The notes under the pieces were generated by a model that was given only the letters and a program-made list of their open reading frames with translations, searched no databases and had not been told where the DNA came from. A stretch of 64,000 bases of DNA from Rotaria sp. Silwood1 (Eukaryota > Rotifera > Eurotatoria > Philodinida > Philodinidae). A program made the position numbers and the translations under genes. Location: positions 22,271 to 86,270 of the forward strand of contig CAJNOP010000664.1 in NCBI GenBank assembly GCA_905250075.1. Direction: 5' to 3'. Below, one piece after another: positions 46,701 to 59,217 of the stretch; the first letter of the stretch is position 1; each line of letters begins with the position of its first letter.

Positions 46701-48206
46701 TATCATAGATTTGATATACTCTTTAAAAAAAACACACAAATCGACATTGATTGATTTACGTTTTTTTTTTTCTTTTTTTTGTTTTATTTCTTAAGATCTG
46801 TCCGCGAACACCTGTTATTATTATTATTGAACATTTATTATATGATGGTAGGCGTATTCTTCGATCAATTAACTTTGTCATTATAATCAGAGAGAATTGA
46901 ATTGTAGTTTTTATTTGTGGTAATACACATATATTCATTCATGCATGTCTAATCGCATCAGTACCAATAAAATCATTTATGAATAAGAAAATATTCATGC
47001 TGTCTTATTTAAATATTCGTCAATGAATATGATTTCTTATCGTATTGAAGAAAAGAAATGATCATCAATCGTTGCAGGTGTCAAATTTTCTCTCGTCTAA
47101 TCTCTTCTCTTGTCGTTGCCGTTTTCATTCGATACATATATATATATACATACACATAGTGTTGTTCACATGCAAATATTGTACAACTAACAAACAAATA
47201 GAAGCCTAACTAATGATCGAAAACGAGATGGTGTGTGACAATCATATATGAATGGATTAGAAGAGAAAGAGAGAGAAAGGAGGAGTCGAACTTTCTCAAC
47301 ATATTTCAATATGATTAAGTCATTCTATATGTATATATAAATGACAGATTAGAGAATAAGATGGTAAACATCATTCATATTAATATTAGTATAATATAGA
47401 ATAGACTAAAGAAATAGAAAATTGAATATTTTATTTTTTTTTAATTTGATGATTATTCGCCCACTTGGCTGCTCGTTGGATGTTGTCATTGATACTTGCT
47501 TAGCATGAATATATATATATACAAATTGTTTATATTTTGCCGCATGGTTCATGTTGACACGAGAGACCAATATGTGTATATAAAAAAGAAGAGAGAAAAC
47601 GAGAAGTATCAATGTGGTACCCCTAGAGGCTTGAAAAAGAAATAATAATAATCAATCATCTTCATTCATGATTACTAGCAGTCATCATTCTCTATTCGCA
47701 CTCTTCAAACCAATTACAACAGCCTGGAGCTGTGTGTCCAAACGCAATTTGATTACAGCCATACACACACATATATATACATACATATCGTCACGTTCTC
47801 TGTCTCGCATCATCTTCCTCATCTATTTCTCTTCTCTTCTTCCTTTTTTTTTGCAAGATCATCGACCATTGAATAGACCCGTAATTGGTGAGACGTTGGT
47901 TCACTAGTGTGTATGGCCAGGCAAACAACATACATGCGTGTGTGCGCCCGGGCTTTATGATTATTCTATTATTCTTGCTCGTCACTGAATAAGAAGAAGC
48001 AAAAAAGAGAGAACTGTAATTTCTTTGTCGACGCTAAATAAGTCGCTTCCGCTGCTAACCGTCTTTCGATGCTTACTTCCGTTCAACTCGTCGTCTTCAT
48101 CTTTCTTTTTTTTCCACTCGACAACGAATTGTACTTTGCTGCCGATAGTTTTGGTTAAATTAAAAGTGTATACGTGCAAGTTCAATCGTCACTTCAATTG
48201 AAATTA

Positions 48207-48239
<33 letters not shown>

Positions 48240-49543
48240 TGTGTTTATATCATTGCGCAAGCTAAATAAACGTTTGAATAAAATAAAAAAAGCAAAGATA
48301 ATTTTAAAAGGATATTCATAAAATGTTAACAAGCTAAACAAGAGTAATCAGAATAATAAGAACAACAACAACGTTTACAATATTCATCAAACGAAGCAAA
48401 AAAAACCGCAATTGTAATTGATGGATGAGAGAGGATTAATAGGATGAGAACTATTCATAGACTTTAAATTCTTATATATATATGTATATGTAGCAAAAAA
48501 ATGCATTGATTGGAAAGAAGCCGCTCTTGATGAGATGAATAAATTGAGAATTTAATTCATTTGGATTCGTTTTTGTCGTTTCTTTACTCCTTTTTTATTG
48601 TCCTATTTTACACATTTTATTCAGGTAATCGAAACAAGCTAATGATCAGTGTATGTATATGTATATATATATATGCATTCGATTAACAATATTTCTCTTT
48701 ACTCTCGCCTTTATTTTTCTTTTTCTTATGTACCATTTGAGAGAGCACAGTTGATGCAAGCCTTCATTATTACATACAGCTTGAATTGTTCTTTCCCTCT
48801 TTTCTTTCTTTTCTTTTTTTTTTCTTTTTATTCAAAGACCAATAGACACATATTGTAATCGCTTTGTTGTTGGGCGCCGCCACTCTTTCTCGCTTCCGAG
48901 CAAGCAACAGAATAAAATAGAATATAAAAGAAAAGAAAAGAAAAAAAAGCGAAAAGAAGCGCAATGAATGGCCAATGACGATTTTTAATTTTCTTGCGCT
49001 TTCTCTCTTGTTCGCGTTTTGTATTCTTTAATTTCCATTGGAGGAATAAAATAGATGGTAGCTGTTGTTGTTGTTGTCGTTATTATTATTATTATTATTA
49101 CTCGCTCGTTCGCTCTTCCACTTGGCTGTCTCTATTTGAATAACACTTTTTGAGCGGCGACGAGAACGACAAGAAAAGGCCTCCTCCTCTTCTTCTCCTT
49201 TTCCTTCTTTTATTAATGTGCTGTGCACATAGTTCAAGTCATTATGTTTCGCTTTGTATAAGAGAGAGAGGGAGAGCAAGAGAGGAAGAGAGAGAGAGAG
49301 AAAAACTATTTTCATTGCTCTTTTTTCTCGCTCGTCGAATAATATAATAGGCTTTCATCGAATAGAGAAAAAGAGAACCTGTTCCTTTTATTGTATATGA
49401 CAAGAAAAAAAGAATCTTGTATGTTTCTTTTACTTTGCTTTTATTTTTATTTCTAAAAAGAAAAAAAAAAGAAAAAGAAAAACTCCGATTGACTCATTTA
49501 TTATTATTATTATCATCATCATCATCATCATTATTATTCAAGC
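43790..49543. other. Long AT-rich gene-poor stretch
   Basis: Nearly 6 kb without a recognisable gene. It contains an A19-20 run near 45877, TA repeats near 48208-48230, ATT repeats near 49080, and GA-rich (49260-49303) and CT-rich tracts. The last part is presumably the Sox promoter and 5' UTR. Confidence 0.45.
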
Positions 49544-50484
49544 ATGATGTGTAAGTATTCATATAAATTAATAGAAAATTAAAAAAAGAAAAAAAAAGAA
49601 AAAAGAAAACTAATATTGTTTCTTATTCTTTATTTCTATTATTATTTAAAGCCCATCTATTTAATGTTCAACATCCTCATCTGGTTAATAAATCATCATC
49701 ATCATCATCAAATTCTAATACTCCTATGTCAGAACATATAAAACGTCCAATGAATGCTTTTATGGTATGGTCTCGTGGACAACGTCGTAAAATGGCTCAA
49801 GAAAATCCTAAAATGCATAATAGTGAAATAAGTCGTCGTTTAGGTATTGATTGGAAATTATTAAACGATGAACAAAAACGACCATTTATTGACGAAGCTA
49901 AACGTTTACGTGCATTACATATGAAAGAACATCCAGATTATAAATATCGTCCTCGTCGTAAACCGAAATCTTTAATAAAAAAAGATCGTTTTCCATTTCC
50001 ATTTCCGACATTTCCTCATCCTCAATCTCATCATCATCATCATCATCACCATTCTCTAACGACGAAAGATTCAATGGATTTATCAACACATTCAACAACT
50101 GATACAATATCTATACAACAACAAATTAATGACTCATTCGCATTGAATCTTGAAAAATGTCGTTCATTATTACCACCACCACCACCACCAACATCTCTTT
50201 ATCCATATTCAACTGGAAAATTAAGTGAATTTTCAACAGCAGCACTTGCTTATAATCCACTTGCATATGCTGCAGCTTTTTCAACACATTATCCTTATAG
50301 TAGTATGTTATCAGCTAGTTTAGCTGCAGCTGCTGCAGCAACATCATCATCATCACCACCGAGTGTATCATCACCATCATCATCATCAGCATCATCAAAT
50401 AATTCAGCAAATCCTTATCATTTTGGTATGCAAACAGAAAAAATTCATCGACCACAAGCTATTTTACCTGGTAAAATACAATAA
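49544..50484 (+). CDS. SoxB-group HMG-box transcription factor (B2-like)
   Basis: Coding exons 49544-49550 and 49652-50484 (intron 101 bp, GTAAGT...AAAG) give 279 residues. The first coding exon supplies only ATGATGT; joined to exon 2 it gives [11 protein letters not shown]... leading into the HMG box. The box runs from [17 protein letters not shown] through [10 protein letters not shown] and [16 protein letters not shown] to RPRRK, diagnostic of SoxB. The following [16 protein letters not shown] resembles Sox14/21 (B2) more than Sox1-3. The tail has a His run, Pro run, an [11 protein letters not shown] segment and Ala/Ser-rich tracts, ending [13 protein letters not shown]. SoxB proteins bind the minor groove at ACAAT-type sites and direct neural development. 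If the upstream mini-exon were ignored, translation could begin at an in-frame ATG at 49726. Confidence 0.92.
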
Positions 50485-52970
50485 TTTTGTTTTTTTTTTT
50501 TGAACTTTAAACAATAAATGTATCTTCTTTTTCTTCTTCATCTTTATCTTCTTTCTCTTTTTTTTTGGCTAAAACAAATATAAAGAAAGTTGTCGGGATT
50601 GGTGAATATATATATATATATACACACACTATACATATATTTCTCTTTCTCTTCTCATTTGTTTATACAAATCTAAGAACAACTTAACTACTCGAATTTC
50701 GAAACGAAGAAACCTGATCAGAAATATTGTGTATGCACATTGAAGCGTTATCGATGCAGACAAATCGATCACTTCTTTTTCTTTTTTCTTTTTCTTTTTT
50801 TTTTCTTCTCTCTTCGTTGTGTTTTGTCATTGCAACAAAGAAAAGAAACAAACTCCAACTGTCTCGCTTCATTTCACGTTCAACAGGGCGCAACATCAAT
50901 CAGCATTTGGCTGCTAGGCAAAGCTAGAAAAGAATGAAGAAAACGGGGAAAAAAAAAGAAGAAGACAAAGAAACTAGTAGTCCTGTGGTTTTTTCAAGTG
51001 AGATACTTTTATCTTTTGCCGTCTATCGTCTTAAAGAATAAAATAAACTTTTGAGCAGCTGTATTAGTTATTACATCAGTATAATAACAGTTGATCATTT
51101 TCCGACACAGCAGGAGAGTGAGATGTTGGTAATTTTAACATACTCGTCATTTTGTCTGTATTTAATTGGAGACACAAAGTCGCACAAAGTTCATTTCCCT
51201 TTCTTTTTCTTTTTTGTTTCTTTTTATTCTTCTTCTTTTTATTTTTTTTGTATTCTTCTAGTCCAGATGACTTGTTTCTCAGCACAATTTAGACACATGA
51301 TGTGTGTCAATAGTTTGATGATTGTGACAGATTAGAAACGATGATTTTATACACTAGACTTTTTGCTTTTGTTAAATAGTAAGAGAAGAAGAATAAATTC
51401 GATATCTATATCATTTCCGATCGGAATCAAAACAGATTGTGCTCATAAATGATTGTCTAGTTAAAGATTAAAAAAAACAAATTGAGATAGAAACGTTTAA
51501 TGTACATGCCGACATGTACCCTATCGGCAAGATATTAATCGAAGAAGAAGGTAGATGAGAAGTTGTGTGTGTGTGTGTTTTTTTTAAATACTTCTGAGCA
51601 ATGACAATATTACGTTGGCTTTTAATAGAAAGAGAACAGACGCATATAGCCATCATTTATTCATTTGAACACCTATTATAATCAAGCAAGCGGAATCCGG
51701 AATGCTGTGACAGCATGTGATTAGAAACATCTTCTTTTCATTTTTTTTACATATAAAAAAAAAAAAAATAGTAGACAAACACACTCCCGTACATTAAAAG
51801 AAAATTTCCTACTATGTCTAGCTCTCATCATAATACAATATATATATATATGTTATATATAGAATTTAAATAGAGATAGACAAATAATAGCGGTTGTGCT
51901 CATCGAGCGTGTCTTTTAACATATAAATACAATGAACCTTTTCTTTTGCTCTAATTGGTCTCATTTGTGAATAAAAGTAAAAGTATGTGTATGTAAATGA
52001 GTGACAAAAAAAAAGCTATAAAAAAGAAATAGTTGTACATAAGTTTGATAGAATAAGACAAATCGAATTCAATTAGAGACTGCTGTGACACACTTGGCCA
52101 TGTTGTCAGTGAGCCCTCTGGCTAACGGACACACATACACCCCTAAAGATCAACAAACGAATCTGCCGCTCGATTACGCTCACTTGAATACTTGTCTATC
52201 ATCCATATTTTTTTTCATTCTCTTCTATTTATGATAAATCCATATATGTGTCATTTACCGAAACGAATTAAGAATACAAATGAATAAATGATTAACATTC
52301 AATTTTAAAAACTAAAACTAAAAAATGATCTAAATAGACTTACCCTCTAATTCAAATAAACGAAACATAAATAAAGCATAACTGATCATTAAATTTACAA
52401 TATATAAACAATCAATAAATTTATTATTCTATCATTATTTTATCAAGGTAATTTATTATAAAATAAAAAGAAAAGAAAAAAAAAACAAAACATTATGACT
52501 TTATTCTCATTAAATAAACAATTAGAATCGATAAGTATTAATCATTAAGAGAAAGTTGTAGGTTCGAATTCAATTAAGTAAAAACTTTTAATTTTATAAA
52601 ATATCAAATGATCAGAAAGTGAATAATAAGATATTCAATGATTATACAATATGACTTTTCTTATTGAATTCGTTTTAATCAAAAGTAAAAACTTAGAAAA
52701 ATTTCTCTTTATATTTTAAATAATTTCATTGCTGATTATAAATCAATTTTTATCGAACAGATATTGGTTTTATTTTTTTTGATCATTCGTTCTATAATTT
52801 TTCTTCATACTATTAAAATAAACCTTGAACAAAAAATAAAAGGTAACAATCAAATATTCATTGAATAATTGATAGTTTTTTTTTTGCTTTTATAATCTTT
52901 TTAAAATAAAAATCCTGTTTCTTTAAAACAAGAAGATAAAAAAAAAAAAAGAAGAAAACTAAAAGATATT
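50485..52970. other. Non-coding between SoxB and the two-TM gene
   Basis: Low-complexity T- and A-rich DNA with TA microsatellites near 50610 and 51840. Open frames here are compositional. No gene recognised. Confidence 0.45.
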
Positions 52971-55095
52971 TTAAGTAGATGGTTTAACATTTTCATCGAC
53001 TTTGACAATAACTTTATTTGGTACATCACCATTATATCGTTTTTTAGCATCTTGAACAATACGTCCTATATTATTAACTACATTATTTATTTTACGTTCT
53101 TGTGATTTTGGTGATAATTTTCTTGCTGTTAGAAGACGTTCAGGCATTTGAATTATAAGATTTTTTCCATTATTTGTACTATTTATATCAGTTGTTATTG
53201 GTTTTTGTCGATTGATTGTTGATTGTTGAATATTTGATCTACTAAAAATAGATATATGATTAGTCTTATATATTTTCATATAATCATGAGGAACATACAG
53301 ATGAGTATTTGGATGTGAAGATGGTATTACTGTAAAAACTTTACTACCAGTATATGGAACATCATCATCATATGAAAAATAATCATCACGAGAATCAATA
53401 CATGCCAATATACAATATAAGAAAGTTAAAGCAATTATAGCTATTAAACCACCGACAGCTATACCAACAATTTTTGGTATAAGATTTGTTTTAGAATCTT
53501 CAAATTAAGAAAAAGAAACATATTGATTTTATTTTTATAATTCTGATAAATAGTAAATAGATTTACCAGTAGCTAGAAAATAAGCACTAACACCAACACC
53601 AACTAAACCAATTATAGCAAGAATAATACAAATAATAATAATTAAACATTTACGTCGTGATAGACAATTAAGACATGAATTCAATCGAGATCTTTTATTT
53701 GATTCTCCTATTGATTGTCCATCCTGTAATAATGAAAAATCAAAATATGTTTGATTTTTTTTAAATTTATATTCTACATATATTTACGTTGAGAAATCGA
53801 GCATTCTTTACAGATACTGGACGTTTTAAAATTGGTGTAATTGAATCTCCTTTAACATATGGATTTTCTACAACAGCAATAGTTTGATCATCTGGATTGA
53901 CAAGTACAATTGATTTCGAAGATTTAATTCGTTGAGAATTTCTTGTAACTGTTGGACGAATATTTCGAATAATTCGTTGTTCTTTTTCAATTGTTTCAGA
54001 AGAAGGTAAATCAGCTTGTACAGCTGTACTTTTTGTTCGTGAAAATGAAAAAAAATTTCGTCTTTTATCAGTCTCTATAAAAGATTAACAAAACAAAAAA
54101 AAGAGATATATTTATGATTATAATAGAAATCTATGATTAATTACGTTTAGATTCTTGTTGTATAGGAGGTGATGGAGATGGTGAACGTTCTGTTGGAGAT
54201 CTACGACGTTGTCTTCGTGCTGATCGACTTCGAGAACGTGAATGAACTAATATTCGTCTTACAGATTTTGATCTTGATCGAGGTTTAATTTGTTCAGAGT
54301 TTCCAGATTGTGTTGGTGAAGTTATAAGATGTTTTGAACTATCAGGAGAATGAATTGTAGAACTCTCATTATGTATATTCACAGGTGAATTTTCTTCAGG
54401 ACTTTCAGAACGTGTAAAAGGTGTACGATGTTTAGAAGTTTTTGGACGTATTAAAGATGATTCGACTTGAGTAGGTGAAGTTACAGTGTCTTCTGTAGGA
54501 CTAAGAGTATCTACATCTTGTACATCATTAGTAGTAGTTGGTGTTGTTGGTGGTTCCTCATTTTGTTCTTGATATAATTTTGTTTGTATGGATGTTGGTT
54601 CAACTGATGGAATAGGTCGTCGAATAAGATAAACCGATGTACGCTAGAATATATATATATATTTATTTTTGTTAAAGATAAGAAACATGAATTTTTGATT
54701 AAAATACTTACTCCATTAGTTAGTACTGCTGGAAGTTGAACTGGATTCGTTTTCTCTGCTTCTTTTACCTCATTTGGTTCTATTGAATCATCTGCTCCAC
54801 GACTTGCTGAACGAACTACAAGAATACGTGACTTTGGTGTTATTTCTGTACTTGCTATGATATTATTTGTCCATGGATTTCTTGAAACTCGTGCTGCTGC
54901 TGCTGATGACGACGACGTTGGTGGTGGTCGTCGTGATGATGATGATGATGATGGTGGGGGTGGTAATCGTGATGATGGTCCAGCTGTTGGTAGAATATTA
55001 GTCTTCGAATTTTTTGGTGGACGAAAAGTAGTAATAGGTGTTTTAGAAGCTTGTGAAAGCAAAAGACGTTGGTTGTTAATAGTATGTGTAGTCAT
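52971..55095 (-). CDS. Two-transmembrane protein with long disordered, RS-rich N-terminus; family unknown
   Basis: Five exons join in frame: 55095-54712, 54643-54145, 54074-53788, 53723-53567 and 53497-52971, giving 617 residues; all junctions are GT-AG. The first about 290 residues are low-complexity: a Pro/Ser/Ala-rich block (PPPPSSSSSS), Thr/Pro-rich acidic sequence, and an Arg/Ser-rich block (SRSRSRSARRQRRRSP) resembling RS domains. Exon 4 encodes a Cys-rich juxtamembrane piece (CLNCLSRRKC) and a first membrane helix (IIIICIILAIIGLVGVGV). Exon 5 opens with a second helix (VGIAVGGLIAIIALTFLYC), then an acidic Tyr-containing tail (DDYFSYDDD) and a basic C-terminal half. Each helix is delivered by its own exon, so alternative splicing could give single-pass forms. 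I recognise no family and infer no function. Confidence 0.7.
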
Positions 55096-57306
55096 TCAAG
55101 GTAAAAAATTGGCTGTAAATCATTGGAACGTACAGTGTATTGTCATTGTGTTTGTTGTCATACACTTCAATTTTACACGTGTATTCTCCATTAAGACCAT
55201 TTTCGTTTTTGTCTTAAAATGTAGACAATACATCAAAAATTGAATAAAGAACGATTTGAACTTGTATGAAATTTTGCTGCTTTTCAAATATATAGAAAAT
55301 AAAATAAAAGGTAAATAATCTTGTCTTTGCACTTTTTTTTTGTGTTGTATTTGGACGCATTAATAAAATAAATATTGAAGTATAAAACATGTACTTCATT
55401 TTCGTAAAACTATTAATTTATTTTCTCAGGAATTATTATATTGAAAAAGATATTCTTTTTTTTCTCTTTTTTTTAAATTTAACGAGATATGAACGTCATG
55501 AATTTTTAATTCTTGATGTTTACATAAAATGAGAAACAAATATAGTTCAATGTATGAAAAAAAAGAAAAACCATTTGTTAGCTATTAGAATATATAATTG
55601 AATTCAAATAATTGTCTATATATTTGTAATAAGTACAAATATTTTATATTAAGACTAAAAGTTTATTTATTTATATATAAATAATGAGTATTGAATTTTA
55701 TCGTAGGAAAATAAAGATTATTAAATAATTATTTTCAGAATAATTGTATGCAATTTTTTTTATTTATAGATTGAAATGTGCAAAAAAAATGATTTTCTAT
55801 TATTTGTTTCATTTCATCGTTTTCATCTGCATTCTTATATTTTCTGTTCTTTCTTTACTATGTATCTACACTTCAATGTTTGTTTGGTTGACTATTAGTT
55901 TTTTTTTTTTTTGTTGATGTGTAATCTAGGTGACTAGGTTCGTTTTGTTATTGTCAGTGAAACTTTTTCTTTTTGCTGTTGCTTTTTGTATTCGAAGTAG
56001 ATCGAAATGTTCTTTATAGAATTTTTAAAACGAATTTTTTTCATTGTACTCATTTCATCGATTGATGTTATATGATAATAATAAGTTAATAAAAAAAGAA
56101 AGAATTAGTACTTTCTAAAGTACTGATTCGTTCAATAAATCTGAATGTCTCATGAAATGTTAAGAAATGATTCGGATATTTCCAAAGAATAAGTTCAATA
56201 TAACATCAAAATAAGTTTTCTCATTCATAAAACAATTCAAAAAAGAATAATAAAAAGTAATATTTAAAGTCATAATATTTTATCATTTATTTCTTTATTA
56301 CATTAAATAAAGAAAAATGAAACATAAGAAGGCTGTCTAGTGATGGTACATGATTGTTTGTGATTATTTTTTTATATTTCTATCAATATTTTTTTTTATT
56401 AAAAATCGGACATGAATGAATAAGAAAGTGTGTACACTTGATAATACAATCGGAAACGAGTTATTATGTTCTTTGTATTAGATCTATATTATTTACTATC
56501 ACATATAATAGTGTTAGTTGTGTTAGAACGTAATTCTTCTTGCTCTTTTCTAATAATATTTCATCAAAAAAAAAATTATTTTCCTCTCGTTTAGTAAAAG
56601 TTCTACATTGTTCCTTTTTGCTTTAGTTTATTTTATATGAAATCTATAACAAATTTTTCTAATAAACAATAGCTATATGTCATTCAAATGGTCTCTAGTG
56701 TTCGGTTCACACTGACTTAACAAAAAGTCTCACTCTATTACAAAGACATTTCTTTTTACAAGACAAAACTTCTTAGCAATATCAAAACTATTCATTGAGC
56801 GAATCAAGCGAGATCAGATGAAAATATGTTGACGTTACGTTTGATATTGCAATAAAATTTCTGATACTTTTTAATAATTCTCACAATGTTCATTCGTGAC
56901 AATTTGGTAGGAACTCAACTCCATGAACAACTATAATAATGATCTGATCAACCATTCTATTACCTTTGAAGGTCGTCTCATTATTGTTTTCAATCAAATA
57001 GATATCAGAAAAAATTTTCTCGTCAATGAATTGTATTCATGATTTCATTTTAATACAATAATAATAGAAAGTACGTTGTGTTTCAAACTTCAACAAGACT
57101 GGTATTCATTAGTTTTCAACATATTTGTGGCATTCTGAAAAATTTGGTGAATCTGATACTTTGAATTATAAACTGAATAAAAATTTTTATCTGTTTATTG
57201 AGTCATTCAGCTGAATTTAAGGATATGTTTGAGAGGGTTTCACAAAAAGAAAAAGAAATTTATATTAATATACAGTTGAGTAGGTTTCATTGGTATGTAT
57301 ATTGAG
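55096..57306. other. Non-coding AT-rich DNA
   Basis: Upstream region of the two-TM gene, and spacer. No gene seen. Confidence 0.45.
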
Positions 57307-58138
57307 TCATTTTTCATTAGTATTATTCTTTACTCTCATCATAGCTATATCCGAAATGTTACGAATGATGAGAGTTGTCCAACCAGTTTGATGGCTTGCA
57401 CCTAACTCTTGACCATTGTCTCCATGAAAGTATTCATCAAAGAGAAGAAGATCACACCAATGTGGATCTTTTTGAAAACGAATATCGTCGCCATGACATA
57501 CTCGTCGTCCTTGTTCATCATGTAGAAAAATCTTCGTAAGTCGTTGATTTATTTCACGAGAAACTTCAATCAATGTCATCATCTGACCATTTCGAGTTGA
57601 ACATTCGATTTTCCATGAATCACCATAGAATCGATGGTATGTCCATTTAAACATATTGATTTTTCTCCGTTTGAGCTAAGAATTTTGACCGGTCACTTCA
57701 TTTCGATAAAAGAATAATCGACTGATTCCAAGTCTCACACAGATCGATTGACTACACTGAACGAAACTGGAAAGTCAAAATTCCTTTAGAACGTTCATAA
57801 TACAAAAACTCGGCTCTATTCAACGTAAAAAGGGTAACTCACTCTTCGCCCTTTTTCGTATTCCAAATCCAGGTATTTCGAAAAAAGAGCGTAGCCAATA
57901 GATGTAATTTAGTTTCCTGACTGGTTCGACGATTTTCGACAGTAATTCAAATGAGAATGTCATCAATATCTTGTTTAGCATATTCGACAAACACATCGAA
58001 GTATTCATTGTTATCAAAGATCTTTGTATCGATCAATTCAAATTCTCGATCCTCGCGTGATCGTCGTTGATTTTCTTCAATCAATTGTTCGTAAGGAAAC
58101 GCTTGTTGAGGATACTTGTACAGACTTTTCATATCTCT
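57307..58138 (-). pseudogene. GH63-like glycosidase pseudogene, internally deleted
   Basis: Two collinear pieces of one protein remain. The upstream piece (58138-57840) reads [20 protein letters not shown], then [17 protein letters not shown], then a TGA at 57949-57947 where the family has Arg (DDILIRI). The same frame continues beyond it with TKLHLLATLFFRNTWIWNT. The downstream piece (57654-57307) is the C-terminus: RFYGDSWKIECST, FQKDPHWCDLLLFDEYFHG and GASHQTGWTTLI. These match large GH63/mannosylglycerate-hydrolase-like proteins of bacteria and some eukaryotes. Most of the catalytic domain, several hundred residues, is missing between the pieces. A splice-acceptor-like TTCAAAG lies just before the upstream piece, so a 5' exon is missing too. 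With a stop and a large deletion it is dead. The bacterial-type family suggests past horizontal transfer. Confidence 0.85.
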
Positions 58139-58242
58139 TTGAAAAATTCAAAAAGAAAAAAAAACACTAAAAATAATTTTAAAAAATAAAAAATAAAAAC
58201 TGCTCAAAATTTACATGTTGATTTGCTTTATTGAATGAATCA

Positions 58243-58655
58243 TTTTCTTTGCTACCTATATAAGCGATTTTTTCGGCCGGGAAGATAGAGCTTTAAATTC
58301 TCTACAAACCTATATCTGTGCTGAAGGNNNNNNNNNNTCCTAAAGAGGAAAAAGCTCTTCAAGGCTATTGACAATTCACCAGTAGCTGCTTGAGAAAGAG
58401 TATTTGGTAAAAACGGTGGATTTCTTTGGCGCCTATAGAAGCAATTTTTTCGGTCGAGAAGATAGAGCTTTAACTTCTCTACAAACCTATATCCGTGCTG
58501 AAGAGAGACGGATAAATACTGAAAAGGAAAAAGCTTTTGAATAGTGTTCACAATTCAGCGCTAACTGCTGGAGGTAGAGTATTTGGTAAAAAAAGGACGA
58601 TTTCTTTGCTACCTATATAAGCGATTTTTTCGGTCGAGAAGATAGAGCTTTCAAA
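58243..58655. repeat. 180-bp tandem repeat, about 2.3 copies, containing an assembly gap
   Basis: The sequence starting TTTCTTTG..CCTATA recurs at 58243, 58423 and 58603, a 180-base period. Each unit contains TTTTTTCGG.CG.GAAGATAGAG and CTACAAACCTATAT. Units differ by roughly 10-15%. The period is close to nucleosome spacing, as in satellite DNA. Ten N bases lie inside the first unit. Confidence 0.85.
58328..58337. other. Assembly gap (10 N)
   Basis: A fixed-length run of ten N inside the tandem repeat, most likely a collapsed or unresolved array rather than ten real bases. Confidence 0.95.
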
Positions 58656-59043
58656 TCTAATTGCGAGATAAAGTAATTCATCAATCATTTATTTATTTCA
58701 CAGAAAAAGACAGTGAAGTTTTGAATTTGTATCAAAAAGTTGTTTTCAACACTAAAGTTAGGTGAAAGACATTTGTACATTATAGATGGAAAAATTTGTA
58801 TTGATTGCGATTGTTTCCTTGTTCTTTTTGTCTAATTATTTTCAGGCATTGGACTGCGAATGGGAGAACTGGTGTCGACACAGTGCAATGTTTCTTCCCT
58901 TCGCTTGATAAGTTCAATTGATTATCATTAATCTGTGGGACATTGGATTGTATGAATTGGCATGTTGAAAAGTTAAGAGAGTTTCTTTTATTTCTCTTCT
59001 TTTCTTGTTAGGCATAATTTTCTTTTGATTGTATAGCAGGCAG
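58656..59043. other. Non-coding spacer
   Basis: No recognisable coding sequence. Confidence 0.4.
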
Positions 59044-59217
59044 TTAGGGCTAGGTCGTAACAGACTCCGATTTTTGAAATTCTCTTTTGCTGAAATATAA
59101 AACTGAGATATTTCATTTTTATTGGCGCTTTGAATTTGAAAATTTTTCGAAAAAGTATTATTGAAAATCAAAGGAAGGGAAATTCAAAAATCGGACTCTA
59201 TTACGACCTACGTCTAA
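59044..59217. mobile_element. MITE, 174 bp, about 38-bp TIRs
   Basis: Left end TTAGGGCTAGGTCGTAACAG (59044) and inverted right end TTAGACGTAGGTCGTAATAG (59217), continuing through the shared core GTCCGATTTTTGAA. About 32 of 38 positions agree. The core of about 100 bases is AT-rich. The target duplication is uncertain (possibly TTA or TA). Confidence 0.75.

Noticed and set aside
48600-51340. Many short Phe/Ser/Lys-rich frames around the Sox gene
   Set aside because: Composition of T-rich and GA-rich low-complexity DNA; no splice or homology support.
58252-58551. Open frame across the N gap
   Set aside because: Lies in a tandem repeat and includes unknown bases; no protein resemblance.
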